A DNA stretch of 51,955 nt, from NCBI GenBank assembly GCA_020847045.1, contig JADLCT010000064.1, positions 1-51,955 on the forward strand, written 5' to 3'. This DNA is from Bryobacterales bacterium (GTDB lineage Bacteria; Acidobacteriota; Terriglobia; Bryobacterales; Bryobacteraceae). A program made the translations under genes and the position numbers. The notes below the pieces were generated by a model, which did not search any database, was not told the origin of the DNA, and was given only the letters and a program-made list of their open reading frames with translations. Below, in pieces: positions 7,624 to 15,579 of the stretch (the first letter of the stretch is position 1; each line of letters starts with the position of its first letter).

Positions 7624-8120
7624 ATGGGTTTGCCGCAGTTGGTGACTATGGGTGGTTGACACTGCCGCACGCCGAATACGCCGTTGCGTTGGTTGTGGGC
7701 GGAGCCGCCGTGGTCGAAGATCTGATGCGCCGTACGATCTCAAACTTATGGCCTCTTGCCGCCATGGCCGGTGGGATTGCTTGTCAGGTGTGGGCCACGG
7801 GTTGGATGGGGCTGGGCTCGGCGCTGCTCGGCGTCCTGGCCGGATTTCTAGTGTTCTTGGTTTTCTACCTTCTGGGCGGGATGGGAGGTGGCGACGTCAA
7901 GCTCATGGCTGGGTTTGGCGCGTTGCTGGGTACAGGCCGGTTGCTGCATGCGGCTCTCTTTACAGCGGTGGCCGGTGGTGTGCTCGCCCTGGCCGTGATC
8001 GGATTTCACACGCTCCGGCGGAAGCTCCGGAAGACCGGGGACGGACCGGGGGTGGCGATTCCCTACGCCCCGGCGATCGCCGCCGGAGTTTGGTTGGCAT
8101 TGCTGGCTGCAAAGCCTTGA
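7620..8120 (+). CDS. cpaA: Prepilin peptidase, CpaA/TadV type (A24 family)
   Basis: A 166-residue inner-membrane aspartyl protease that would cleave the leader of Flp-type prepilins. The two expected Asp motifs are visible: VEDLMRR near the end of the first membrane segment, and GMGGGDVKLMAGFGALLG (the GxGD motif) after the central hydrophobic region. About five or six membrane segments are present. The N-terminal methyltransferase part of PilD is absent, as usual for CpaA/TadV. The start overlaps the upstream hypothetical gene by 4 bases. It is the first recognisable Tad gene of the locus. Since no pilin gene is visible nearby, its substrates must be encoded elsewhere. Confidence 0.88.
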   Translation: MNGFAAVGDYGWLTLPHAEYAVALVVGGAAVVEDLMRRTISNLWPLAAMAGGIACQVWATGWMGLGSALLGVLAGFLVFLVFYLLGGMGGGDVKLMAGFGALLGTGRLLHAALFTAVAGGVLALAVIGFHTLRRKLRKTGDGPGVAIPYAPAIAAGVWLALLAAKP

Positions 8121-8138
8121 GTCGATGGATTGAAGAGG

Positions 8139-8218
8139 GGCCGCAGGTTTGCGGCCAGGAAGGATCGGGAGAATCGAAAGCGGATGAGCCGGCCGAGGAA
8201 GCCGGCCGCGTGATTCTC
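8139..8218 (+). promoter_or_regulatory. Structured leader between cpaA and cpaB
   Basis: Bases 8139-8156 form a perfect 7-bp stem (GGCCGCA / TGCGGCC) with a 4-base loop. Bases 8169-8175 (GAGAATC) pair with 8212-8218 (GATTCTC), enclosing two GCCGGC blocks that can form an inner stem. The second structure ends just before the AGAGAAAGG ribosome binding site of cpaB. There is no T-run, so it is not a terminator. It could be an mRNA processing or stability element that sets different levels for cpaA and the genes downstream. A 37-codon TTG frame (8117-8230) also covers this stretch but lacks a ribosome binding site. Confidence 0.4.
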
Positions 8219-8234
8219 AGAGAAAGGTAACGCT

Positions 8235-9164
8235 ATGGATCGCAGGTTTTTGACCGTTCTCGGCGTCAGCCTGGTGTTTGCGCTGGTGGTGTCGAGTATT
8301 TTCTACCAGATGTCAGCGCGCGCCGGAGGGGGCTCGAAGAGGCCCGATCAGGACAGTATGGTTGACGTCGTGGTCGCCGCAAAGCCACTCGCCGTGGGCG
8401 TAAATGTGAAGCCTGACGATGTCAAGATCATCAAGGTTCCCCAGGCCGGCTTCCCCAAAGGGGCCTTCACCAAGGTGGAAGAGGTGATTGATCGTCCGGT
8501 GGTCAGTAATATTCTGCTGGACGAGCCCATTCTTGACGGGCGTCTCGCGGCGCGCGGCGCCGGTATGGGCTTGGCGCCGGTGATCCCTGTGGGGATGCGC
8601 GCCGTTTCGGTCCGGGTGAATGAGGTGGTCGGAGTGGCCGGCTTCGTGCTGCCGGGTATGCATGTGGACGTGCTGGTGACCGGCCGTCCGCCTGGTGACC
8701 AAACCTTCAGCATGACGACCACGGTTCTTCAAGACATCAGTGTTCTCAGCGCGGGCCAGACGATCCAGCCCGACTCGCGGGGGCAGGCGATCAACGCACC
8801 GGTCGTGACCTTGCTGGTGTCGCCGGAGCAGGCCGAGGTGCTCACGCTGGCTGGCACGGAGACGAAAATCCAACTGGTGTTGCGGAACTCTTCGGATAAG
8901 TCGATCACCGAAACCGCCGGCCGGAAGCTGCAAGAACTCTACAAGAACGTAAAAACGGCGGCCACGCCAGCCGAGGAATCGGAACAGCCCAGGCCGGTGC
9001 GCCGGCCCAGGCCGCGGCCGGTCGATGTGGCCCAGTCCATCACGCCAGCGGCGGTTCCCGTGGCGCTGCCGCCCGTTCCAGATCAGATCGAAGTCATTCG
9101 CGGCGAGAAGAAGACGGTCGAAGTTGTGAACAATCCACGCCCGAACGGCGTCGGGAGGAACTAA
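8235..9164 (+). CDS. cpaB: Flp pilus assembly protein CpaB/RcpC
   Basis: A 309-residue periplasmic protein anchored by one N-terminal membrane segment (about residues 5-25). It is followed by a SAF-type domain (about 43-105) and the CpaB/RcpC core containing GMRAVSVRVNEV, VAGFVLPGMHVDVLVTG and VTLLVSPEQAEVLTLA. The C-terminal ~70 residues are rich in Pro and Arg and look disordered. CpaB works with the secretin CpaC at the outer membrane, possibly by contacting peptidoglycan. The start at 8235 follows AGAGAAAGG by a few bases. Its TAA shares the A with the ATG of cpaC, so the two are coupled. Confidence 0.9.
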   Translation: MDRRFLTVLGVSLVFALVVSSIFYQMSARAGGGSKRPDQDSMVDVVVAAKPLAVGVNVKPDDVKIIKVPQAGFPKGAFTKVEEVIDRPVVSNILLDEPILDGRLAARGAGMGLAPVIPVGMRAVSVRVNEVVGVAGFVLPGMHVDVLVTGRPPGDQTFSMTTTVLQDISVLSAGQTIQPDSRGQAINAPVVTLLVSPEQAEVLTLAGTETKIQLVLRNSSDKSITETAGRKLQELYKNVKTAATPAEESEQPRPVRRPRPRPVDVAQSITPAAVPVALPPVPDQIEVIRGEKKTVEVVNNPRPNGVGRN

Positions 9165-10669
9165 TGTTCTCCATCCAACACTCATTGCCTCGCATGGCTG
9201 CCATGGGCGCCCTGCACTGTCTGGCGCTGCTCGGTTTGGGCGCCGTATCTGCCGGCGCGCTGGCGCAATCCACGGCCGAGGAGATTCGAATCACTCTTGG
9301 CAAGAGCATCGTGATCGACTATCCGGTGGACGTGGCCCGCATCTCGACGAGTAATCCCGAGGTGGTGGATGCCGTGGCGGTTTCCACTCGCGAAGTGCTG
9401 CTCCATGCCAAGTCGCATGGGATCTGCACAATCGTGGTCTGGTCCAAGACCGGGCAGAGGACCTTTTACAACATCTCGGTTGAGCATAACCTGGAGCCCA
9501 TCCGCCGGATCTTGAAGGAAACCTTCCCGAACGACCCTATCCAGATCCAAGCCGCCCGTGATTCGATCACACTCACGGGCCGCGTCTCTTCGCAGGCCGT
9601 TGCGGACCGCGCTGCCGCGCTGGCCGCCTCGTTGTCCAAGACTGTTATCAACAATTTGCAGGTGACTGACGCCGCCGTGGAAAAGCAGGTTCTGCTGCGC
9701 GTGAAGTTCGCCGAACTCGACCGCACCGTGGCCCGCTCCTTTGGCGTCAACCTGGTCTCCACCGGAGCGCTGGGAATGGTGGGTTCGACTTCCACCAACC
9801 AGTTTTCGCCGCCAAGGCCGAATAGCCTGAACGGCACATCCCCCGGAGGAGGGGGCTCGAACCCCGGGTCATTCAGTCTGACCGATGCGTTGAACGTATT
9901 CGCCTTCCGCCCGGAGTTGAACCTGGCGGCCACAATTCGCGCCTTGCAGGCCGAGGGGGTGTTGCAGATCATCGCCGAGCCGAACCTGGTGACCACGAAT
10001 GCCAAGGAAGCCAGTTTCCTGGTGGGTGGCGAGTTCCCGATCCCGGTGCTCCAAGGCGGCGCTAACTCCGGAGCAGTCACCGTACAATTCCGCGAGTATG
10101 GGATTCGGCTGTCCTTCAACCCTCAACTGACTTCGCACAACACGATGAAGATGTATGTGAAGCCGGAGGTGTCGACGATTGACCTGGCCAACTCGGTTAC
10201 GGTTTCCGGGTTTACGATTCCAGCCCTGGCCACGCGTCGCATGGAAACAAATATCGAATTGGGACCTGGCCAAAGCTTCGTAATTGGCGGCCTGATTGAT
10301 GACCGCGTTCAGGATCAGATGAATAAGATTCCCGGCCTGGGCAACATCCCTGTCCTGGGTTCACTTTTCAAGAGCCGCAGCGAAAACAAGTCGAGGACGG
10401 AATTGCTCGTCATGGTGACGCCGGAGATTGTGGATCCTCTAAACCCCGCCGATCCCAAGCCGGTACCCGTTATGCCGCGAGAGTTCATAGCCCCGCTCCA
10501 GATCAAGCCAACTTCTCAGAAGGGAACCGTAGATCCTGTGAAGGCCAAGGCGCGCAAGATCCGGGCAAAACAAACGGGCGCTCCCACTAATGAGCCGGTG
10601 CTTGTGCAACCCGCGGCTGCTCCCGCCCCATCGGCCGAAACGCCCAAGACGGGAGGGGACTCCCACTAG
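9164..10669 (+). CDS. cpaC: Tad pilus secretin CpaC/RcpA
   Basis: A 501-residue outer-membrane secretin subunit through which the pilus would leave the cell. In order it has a signal peptide (roughly residues 1-35), a pilus/secretin N-domain (IDYPVDVARISTSNPEVVDAV region), a BON-like segment (ITLTGRVSSQAVADRAAAL), and the secretin C-domain. The C-domain includes FLVGGEFPIPV, the signature around FVIGGLIDD and IPGLGNIPVLGSLF, and TELLVMVTPEIV. The C-terminal tail (about 430-501) is Pro/Ala/Lys-rich and low complexity. It overlaps the cpaB stop by 1 base. A Ser/Gly/Asn-rich stretch near 205-235 may be a lineage-specific loop. Confidence 0.92.
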   Translation: MFSIQHSLPRMAAMGALHCLALLGLGAVSAGALAQSTAEEIRITLGKSIVIDYPVDVARISTSNPEVVDAVAVSTREVLLHAKSHGICTIVVWSKTGQRTFYNISVEHNLEPIRRILKETFPNDPIQIQAARDSITLTGRVSSQAVADRAAALAASLSKTVINNLQVTDAAVEKQVLLRVKFAELDRTVARSFGVNLVSTGALGMVGSTSTNQFSPPRPNSLNGTSPGGGGSNPGSFSLTDALNVFAFRPELNLAATIRALQAEGVLQIIAEPNLVTTNAKEASFLVGGEFPIPVLQGGANSGAVTVQFREYGIRLSFNPQLTSHNTMKMYVKPEVSTIDLANSVTVSGFTIPALATRRMETNIELGPGQSFVIGGLIDDRVQDQMNKIPGLGNIPVLGSLFKSRSENKSRTELLVMVTPEIVDPLNPADPKPVPVMPREFIAPLQIKPTSQKGTVDPVKAKARKIRAKQTGAPTNEPVLVQPAAAPAPSAETPKTGGDSH

Positions 10670-10713
10670 CCGGGCCACTCAGGTGCAGGGGATCACGCTT
10701 TCGGAAAACCGCC

Positions 10714-11916
10714 ATGAGACACAGACGCGAATCCGCCTTGTCGGCCTTCCTAATCTGCCCGGACCGGGAACTCAGCTCCCAGTTTCAGCGTAGCCAGCAG
10801 GAAGCGCGCGCCTTTGAGGTGGTTGGTGAGGTCGCGGAGTATCCCGCACGAAACACATTGGAGATCCGGCTGCGGCAAATCCGTCCCGAAGTTGTCCTGG
10901 TGGATGTCTCCAGTGACCAGTCCAAGGCGATCGAGACCATTGAAGCCCTGTCCACTCACATTTCCTCGGCGCTGGTAGTTGGGCTACATCGCCACAACGA
11001 CAGCAGCGCTGTTATCTCGGTGCTGCGTGCGGGAGCCGCCGAGTTTCTCTATTCGCCCTTCGAAGCTTCAGTACAGAGGGAGGCACTGGCGCGCCTGCGG
11101 CGAATCCGGCAACCGGAAGACGAGCCGCCTTCGGAGTTGGGGAAGGTTTTCGTGTTCACTTCGTCCAAACCCGGATCCGGCAGTTCGACGGTGGCAACGC
11201 ACGCCGCCCACGCTATAAGGCAAAAATCCGGCAAACGCGTCCTGCTCGCAGATTTCGACCTCGAGGGCGGCAGCATTGGTTTCTACCTCAAGCTACAAGC
11301 AAATTATTCCACTGCCGATGCGATTGAGAATGCGGATCAAATAGACGCGGCCATCTGGTCTGCCTTGACCGTGGAAAGCGGCGGCGTGGATGTTCTGGTG
11401 GCTCCCGAAGTGCCGTACACGGCAACTGTGGACCCAGCCCGCTTGCACGACTTGATCGAGTACTCACGTATGTTGTACGACTACGTGCTGATCGACGTAC
11501 CACCCGTGTTTCACCGGACCTCACTGCTATCAATATCGGAGTGTGATCAAGCCTATTTGATCTCTTCAGCCGATCTGGCCAGTTTGCATCTGACGCGGAA
11601 AGCCATCGGCTTCCTCGCCCAATTGGGGTTCGACAAGGAGCGCTATCAAGTGGTAGTGAACCGGTTGGGCAAGAAGGACAGTATATCGACGGGTGACCTT
11701 GAGAAGATTTTTGGATCCAGCGTTAAGGCCTGTATCCCGAACGAATATTTTTCTTTGCATCGAGTGATCTCGCTGGGCCAGCCGCTGGTGGCTGATTGCG
11801 AGCTGGGGAAATCAATCGCGGATCTAGCCACCAAGCTGATGGGTGGTCGCAGCGGCGCCGGAAAGCAAACTAACGTGGGCAATGTGCCGGCGGCGCCAGC
11901 GATGTCGCGGGGGTAG
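10714..11916 (+). CDS. cpaE: CpaE/TadZ-like localisation ATPase with atypical P-loop
   Basis: A 400-residue protein with an N-terminal receiver-like domain (about 10-125) and a C-terminal ParA/MinD-type domain (about 145-370). In Tad systems CpaE/TadZ positions the machinery at the pole. The deviant Walker A segment is SKPGSGSST at residues 151-159. The signature K152 is kept, but the canonical P-loop Lys position is S157. This change matches what is known of atypical TadZ proteins and suggests weak or absent ATP hydrolysis. The receiver-like domain contains EVVLVDVSS, so a potential phospho-site Asp remains. The flanking genes are cpaC and cpaF. No strong ribosome binding site is visible at the ATG at 10714. 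Confidence 0.85.
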   Translation: MRHRRESALSAFLICPDRELSSQFQRSQQEARAFEVVGEVAEYPARNTLEIRLRQIRPEVVLVDVSSDQSKAIETIEALSTHISSALVVGLHRHNDSSAVISVLRAGAAEFLYSPFEASVQREALARLRRIRQPEDEPPSELGKVFVFTSSKPGSGSSTVATHAAHAIRQKSGKRVLLADFDLEGGSIGFYLKLQANYSTADAIENADQIDAAIWSALTVESGGVDVLVAPEVPYTATVDPARLHDLIEYSRMLYDYVLIDVPPVFHRTSLLSISECDQAYLISSADLASLHLTRKAIGFLAQLGFDKERYQVVVNRLGKKDSISTGDLEKIFGSSVKACIPNEYFSLHRVISLGQPLVADCELGKSIADLATKLMGGRSGAGKQTNVGNVPAAPAMSRG

Positions 11917-11978
11917 GACGGCGGCGAATGGACACGAGGGGAATGAGGATTTAGCGGAACGAGGCGATACGGAACCAT

Positions 11979-13352
11979 ATGTTACCGACACTGGACAAAC
12001 ACAATAGTCTGCCGCCGCAGCAGAATCTGAGTTGGGAGCAACGGCTGCTCAAGAATGCGGGCCGGCCGAGGGGGACGCTGAAGCCGGAGTACCAGGAGTT
12101 GAAGTTCACGCTCCACCGCAAACTGCTGGACAAGATCAACCTCGAGGCGCTAGCCACGATCGACAACCAGCGTGTACGCAGCGAAGTGCGTCAGGCGCTG
12201 ATGACGCTCATTGATGGGGAGCAGACCCTTCTCAGCAACCTAGAGAAACAGCAGATCTGCGATGAGGTGCTCGACGAGGTGTTTGGGCTGGGACCGCTCG
12301 AACCCTTGCTGCAGGATCCCACCATCAGTGACATCCTCGTGAATACGCACAAACAGGTTTATGTTGAGCGCAAGGGACTTCTCGAACTAACCAGCGTCAC
12401 CTTCCGGGACGACTCCCATCTACTTCGCATAATCGACAAGATCGTCTCCCAGGTAGGCCGGCGCGTGGACGAATCGACGCCGATGGTCGACGCCCGGTTG
12501 AGCGACGGCTCCCGCGTGAATGCCGTGGTTCAACCGCTGGCAGTGGATGGCCCGCTCCTCTCAATTCGCCGTTTCAGCACGGATAAGCTCATGCCGGCCG
12601 ATCTCGTGGAGAGGCGAGCCCTCACAGCGGGGATGATGGAGTTGCTCGAAGCGGCCGTCAAGGCGCACCTGAACATCATCATTTCTGGCGGTACAGGTGC
12701 TGGCAAGACCACTCTGTTGAATGCGCTGAGCTCCTTCATCAATCCCAAGGAGCGCATCGTCACCATCGAAGACGCCGCCGAATTGCAGTTGAAGCAACCG
12801 CACGTAGCCAGGCTTGAGACTCGCCCTCCCAATCTGGAGGGCAACGGGGCCGTGCGCCAGCGTGAACTACTCATCAATAGCCTTCGCATGCGGCCCGACC
12901 GGATTGTCGTCGGTGAGTGCCGTGGCGAGGAGGCGCTCGACATGCTGCAGGCAATGAACACCGGCCACGATGGGTCTCTGACCACGGTGCACGCCAACTC
13001 CCCACGCGATGCCACTTCTCGCCTGGAAGTAATGGTATCGCTGGCAAATGCCAATATGCAGTTGATCAGCATCCGTCAGCAGATTTCAAGTGCCGTAAAC
13101 CTGCTCGTGCAGGCATCCCGCATGAGTGATGGTTCGCGCCGCGTGACGAGCATCACCGAGGTTACCGGTATGGAAGGCGAAGTGGTGACGCTGCAGGATA
13201 TCTTCGTCTTTGAAAAACGCGGGTTGACGCCGGAGGGCACCGTAGTGGGGCGGTTTGCCGCCACCGGGATTCGTCCGAAATTTTACGAAAAATTGCTGTC
13301 GGCGGGCATCCGGTTGCGGCCCGACATCTTTGATGAAGTGCTCGAGGTCTGA
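11979..13352 (+). CDS. cpaF: Tad secretion ATPase CpaF/TadA
   Basis: A 457-residue hexameric secretion ATPase (VirB11/GspE superfamily) that drives pilus assembly from the cytoplasmic face. The Walker A motif GGTGAGKTT is at residues 237-245, with K243 as the nucleotide-binding Lys. The Asp box ([11 protein letters not shown]), the Walker B region ([12 protein letters not shown]) and the His box ([11 protein letters not shown]) all follow in order. The N-terminal ~70 residues are helical, as in TadA. The ATG at 11979 starts 62 bases after cpaE. The next gene (tadB) begins 9 bases after its stop. All catalytic motifs are intact. Confidence 0.95.
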   Translation: MLPTLDKHNSLPPQQNLSWEQRLLKNAGRPRGTLKPEYQELKFTLHRKLLDKINLEALATIDNQRVRSEVRQALMTLIDGEQTLLSNLEKQQICDEVLDEVFGLGPLEPLLQDPTISDILVNTHKQVYVERKGLLELTSVTFRDDSHLLRIIDKIVSQVGRRVDESTPMVDARLSDGSRVNAVVQPLAVDGPLLSIRRFSTDKLMPADLVERRALTAGMMELLEAAVKAHLNIIISGGTGAGKTTLLNALSSFINPKERIVTIEDAAELQLKQPHVARLETRPPNLEGNGAVRQRELLINSLRMRPDRIVVGECRGEEALDMLQAMNTGHDGSLTTVHANSPRDATSRLEVMVSLANANMQLISIRQQISSAVNLLVQASRMSDGSRRVTSITEVTGMEGEVVTLQDIFVFEKRGLTPEGTVVGRFAATGIRPKFYEKLLSAGIRLRPDIFDEVLEV

Positions 13353-13361
13353 GAGGCGAGT

Positions 13362-14348
13362 ATGTACTTTCTCCTGCTGGTCGTCTGTTTTTGGGGTGTT
13401 GCTGTAGGTGCGTGGGTGGTCGTGACCAAGTTCTTCCGCAATGCCGACGTGGACAAGATGAAGAGCCGCGTCCTGAATACGGAGGATGATAAGAAAAAGA
13501 AAAAGCGCGTCAAGGACCACAGCTCCCCGATCCAACTCATCCAGTCCGAGGACAAAACGACCGGACGGGTAGTCATGCACCTGATGCAACGCTTCGACTT
13601 GACAGCCCGGTTGCATAGTCTGCTGGAACAGGCTGGACTCAAGTGGCGTCCCGCGCGTTTGGTCCATTCCTGCTTGGGGCTGTTCCTGTGCGGGTTTTTA
13701 GTGTCGCGCTATGTGGTGGGTGTCTCCTATGTAACGGTGCAGGTGGCAGTAGGAGTGGTTGCCGGACTCTTGCCCGTCGTCTATGTTCTGAGGATACGGG
13801 CGAAGAGATTGCATAAGTTCGAAGAGCAATTTCCTGACAGTCTTGAGTTTGTCGCTCGTTCCATGCGTGCTGGGCATGCCTTCGCTGTGTCACTTGAAAT
13901 GCTGCATCGTGAGTTCCAGGAGCCGTTGTCGGGCGAGTTCCGCCGCACCTTCGATGAACACAACCTCGGGTTGCCACTGGATCAAGCCTTGCTGAAGCTA
14001 GCCAAGCGCGTACCAATTCTGGATGTTCACTTTTTTGTTTCGGCTGTATTACTGCAGAAACGTACCGGAGGCAATCTGGCTGAAATTCTTGACAAGCTGG
14101 CTTATGTCATACGTGAGCGGTTCAAGCTGCGAGGTAAGATTCGCGCCATTAGCGCGCACGGGCGTATGACCGGCATGGCCCTAACCATGATTCCCGTTGG
14201 TGTCGCAGTCCTCATGTTTTACGCCAACCCCCAATACGTCAGCTTCTTCATTGAGGATGAGATTGGTAACTACATGATGGGCGCCGCGATCATGCTCCAG
14301 TTAATCGGTTATGGAGTCATTCATAAAATCGTCTCGATCGAGGTTTAG
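13362..14348 (+). CDS. tadB: Tad inner-membrane platform protein TadB
   Basis: A 328-residue GspF/T2SSF-domain membrane protein that forms the inner-membrane platform with TadC. One N-terminal membrane segment is followed by a charged Lys-rich linker (DDKKKKKRVKD), two central membrane segments near 105-145, the cytoplasmic T2SSF domain (FPDSLEFVARSMRAGHAF, then LAKRVPILDVHFFVSAVLLQ, then TGGNLAEILDKLA), and C-terminal membrane segments. The order cpaF-tadB-tadC is the canonical one. It begins 9 bases after the cpaF stop with AGAGGCGAG as a likely ribosome binding site, and ends 2 bases before tadC. Confidence 0.92.
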   Translation: MYFLLLVVCFWGVAVGAWVVVTKFFRNADVDKMKSRVLNTEDDKKKKKRVKDHSSPIQLIQSEDKTTGRVVMHLMQRFDLTARLHSLLEQAGLKWRPARLVHSCLGLFLCGFLVSRYVVGVSYVTVQVAVGVVAGLLPVVYVLRIRAKRLHKFEEQFPDSLEFVARSMRAGHAFAVSLEMLHREFQEPLSGEFRRTFDEHNLGLPLDQALLKLAKRVPILDVHFFVSAVLLQKRTGGNLAEILDKLAYVIRERFKLRGKIRAISAHGRMTGMALTMIPVGVAVLMFYANPQYVSFFIEDEIGNYMMGAAIMLQLIGYGVIHKIVSIEV

Positions 14349-14350
14349 CT

Positions 14351-15271
14351 ATGAGCCTTGTTGTCAGTTCTCTTTTGTTTCTCTTGGTGGCGGTGCTCGG
14401 GGCCCTGGTCGGTGTCAAGTTGTATGTCAAGCCGAAGGAGGCCATTGAGCGGGTCACCGGAACCGGGATGGTTCGAGAGGAAGAGGCTCCGATCCACCCC
14501 AGCCTCGTATTCCACGAATTGGTGAAGAAGCTGGGCTCTATGCTCCCGGTGAACCCGAAGGACGCTGGTGTCATCCAGCGCCGCATGATCCGGGCGGGTA
14601 TTCGAAATCCGAACGCCATTAAATATTTGTATGGTTCAAAGTTGCTGCTAGTTATTGGGCTGCCGGTACTAATGAGCATGGTCGTGATGGGGGCGGCGGC
14701 TGACCCGGCCAACAAGTTGATGGCCGTATTGGCCAGCGCCGGGTTTGGCTTCTTTGCTCCCAACGAATACATCAACATGCGGGTGAAGCGGCGCCAGAAG
14801 GAGATCAGGAAAGGACTCCCCAATGCCCTTGATCTGCTTGTGGTGTGCGTGGAAAGCGGTCTGGGGCTTGACCAAGCCATGGTGCAGGTGGCCAAAGACC
14901 TGGAGCAGGCGCATCCGGATATTACCGAAGAGTTTGCGATGGTCAACTATGAACTTAAAGCCGGAAAACGCCGAATTGAAGCTTTGAGGAACTTGGCCGA
15001 GAGGTCGAGCGTGGATGACTTGAAGAAACTGGTCGCAGTGTTGATTCAGGCGGACCGGTTCGGAACCGGAATAGCGCAGAGTCTTCGCGGACACGCGGAT
15101 TTCATGAGAGTCCAGGCTAGGCAGATCGCCGAGGAGAAGGCGGCAAAGTTGGGCGTGAAGCTTGTCTTTCCCATTTTTTTCTGCATTCTGCCTTCGCTTT
15201 TTGTTGTAACCGTGGGCCCGATGGTGGTCAAGATTATCCGGGATATGATCCCGATGATGAACAGGATGTAG
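14351..15271 (+). CDS. tadC: Tad inner-membrane platform protein TadC
   Basis: A 306-residue second T2SSF-domain platform protein. It has an N-terminal membrane segment, a further pair of membrane segments around 95-140, and the T2SSF core (LPNALDLLVVCVESGLGLDQA, then RSSVDDLKKLVAVLIQ, then GTGIAQSLRGHADFMR). A final hydrophobic stretch near the C-terminus (VFPIFFCILPSLFVVTVGP) is also present. It starts 2 bases after tadB and is followed, 28 bases on, by a microprotein gene with an excellent ribosome binding site. No tadD, tadE, tadF or tadG follows, which is unlike complete Tad islands. Confidence 0.92.
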   Translation: MSLVVSSLLFLLVAVLGALVGVKLYVKPKEAIERVTGTGMVREEEAPIHPSLVFHELVKKLGSMLPVNPKDAGVIQRRMIRAGIRNPNAIKYLYGSKLLLVIGLPVLMSMVVMGAAADPANKLMAVLASAGFGFFAPNEYINMRVKRRQKEIRKGLPNALDLLVVCVESGLGLDQAMVQVAKDLEQAHPDITEEFAMVNYELKAGKRRIEALRNLAERSSVDDLKKLVAVLIQADRFGTGIAQSLRGHADFMRVQARQIAEEKAAKLGVKLVFPIFFCILPSLFVVTVGPMVVKIIRDMIPMMNRM

Positions 15272-15299
15272 TTGGTCTTCTCAAGAAAGGAGAGAGGTG

Positions 15300-15395
15300 A
15301 TGGATAGCACGATGATTCGGATTGTTTGTACGGTCCTGGCGATTTTGTTCCTGGGCGTGATTATCATGCGCCGGAAGAAAAACGTCGATGAGTAG
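15300..15395 (+). CDS. 31-residue single-pass membrane microprotein at the end of the Tad locus
   Basis: The ATG at 15300 is preceded by AAAGGAG at 15286-15292 (7-base spacing), one of the best ribosome binding sites in the window. The peptide has a short polar N-terminus (MDSTMIR), one hydrophobic helix of about 16 residues (IVCTVLAILFLGVIIM) and a basic tail (RRKKNVDE). It therefore probably spans the inner membrane with its C-terminus in the cytoplasm. It has no G/E prepilin processing motif and is shorter than Flp pilins, so it is not an evident pilin. I do not recognise a family. The position, spacing and ribosome binding site support a real gene co-transcribed with tadC. Confidence 0.65.
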   Translation: MDSTMIRIVCTVLAILFLGVIIMRRKKNVDE

Positions 15396-15436
15396 TCCGC
15401 TTCCGTAACGAATAAGGGCGGACCTGAGAATGACGG

Positions 15437-15484
15437 CTGTGATTCCCGCCCGCGTCAATCCAGAGGGCGCAGGCGGGATCACAG
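15437..15484 (+). promoter_or_regulatory. Imperfect inverted repeat downstream of the Tad locus
   Basis: CTGTGATTCCCGCC (15437-15450) faces GGCGGGATCACAG (15472-15484). The arms pair over 13 bases with a single bulged T and a 21-base loop. It lies between the 31-residue microprotein and the giant propeller protein. It lacks a T-run on either strand, so it is not a classical intrinsic terminator. It may act as an mRNA-end stabiliser, a Rho-related end, or a repressor site. Confidence 0.4.
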
Positions 15485-15579
15485 GACGGAAGACAGAGGC
15501 AGCAGAGAAGGGAATCACCGGCACCTGTACGCGGAACCGCTGGTGAAACTTAGGAACCATGTGTAAGGGAGTGAGCGTT

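Noticed and set aside
8117..8230. 37-codon TTG frame overlapping the cpaA stop
   Set aside because: It has no ribosome binding site and a less typical codon composition, and it coincides with strong hairpins that explain the stretch better as RNA structure.
10714..11916. Idea that cpaE is a broken gene because the P-loop lysine is missing
   Set aside because: The reading frame is full length and atypical P-loops are known in TadZ proteins, so it is more likely a functional variant.
15300..15395. Idea that the 31-residue peptide is the missing Flp pilin
   Set aside because: It lacks the G/xxxxEY-type processing site, is shorter than known Flp pilins and has its charged tail on the wrong side for a pilin.
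15430..15546. 38-codon frame after the Tad microprotein
   Set aside because: It has no ribosome binding site, spans both arms of an inverted repeat and contains no recognisable features.
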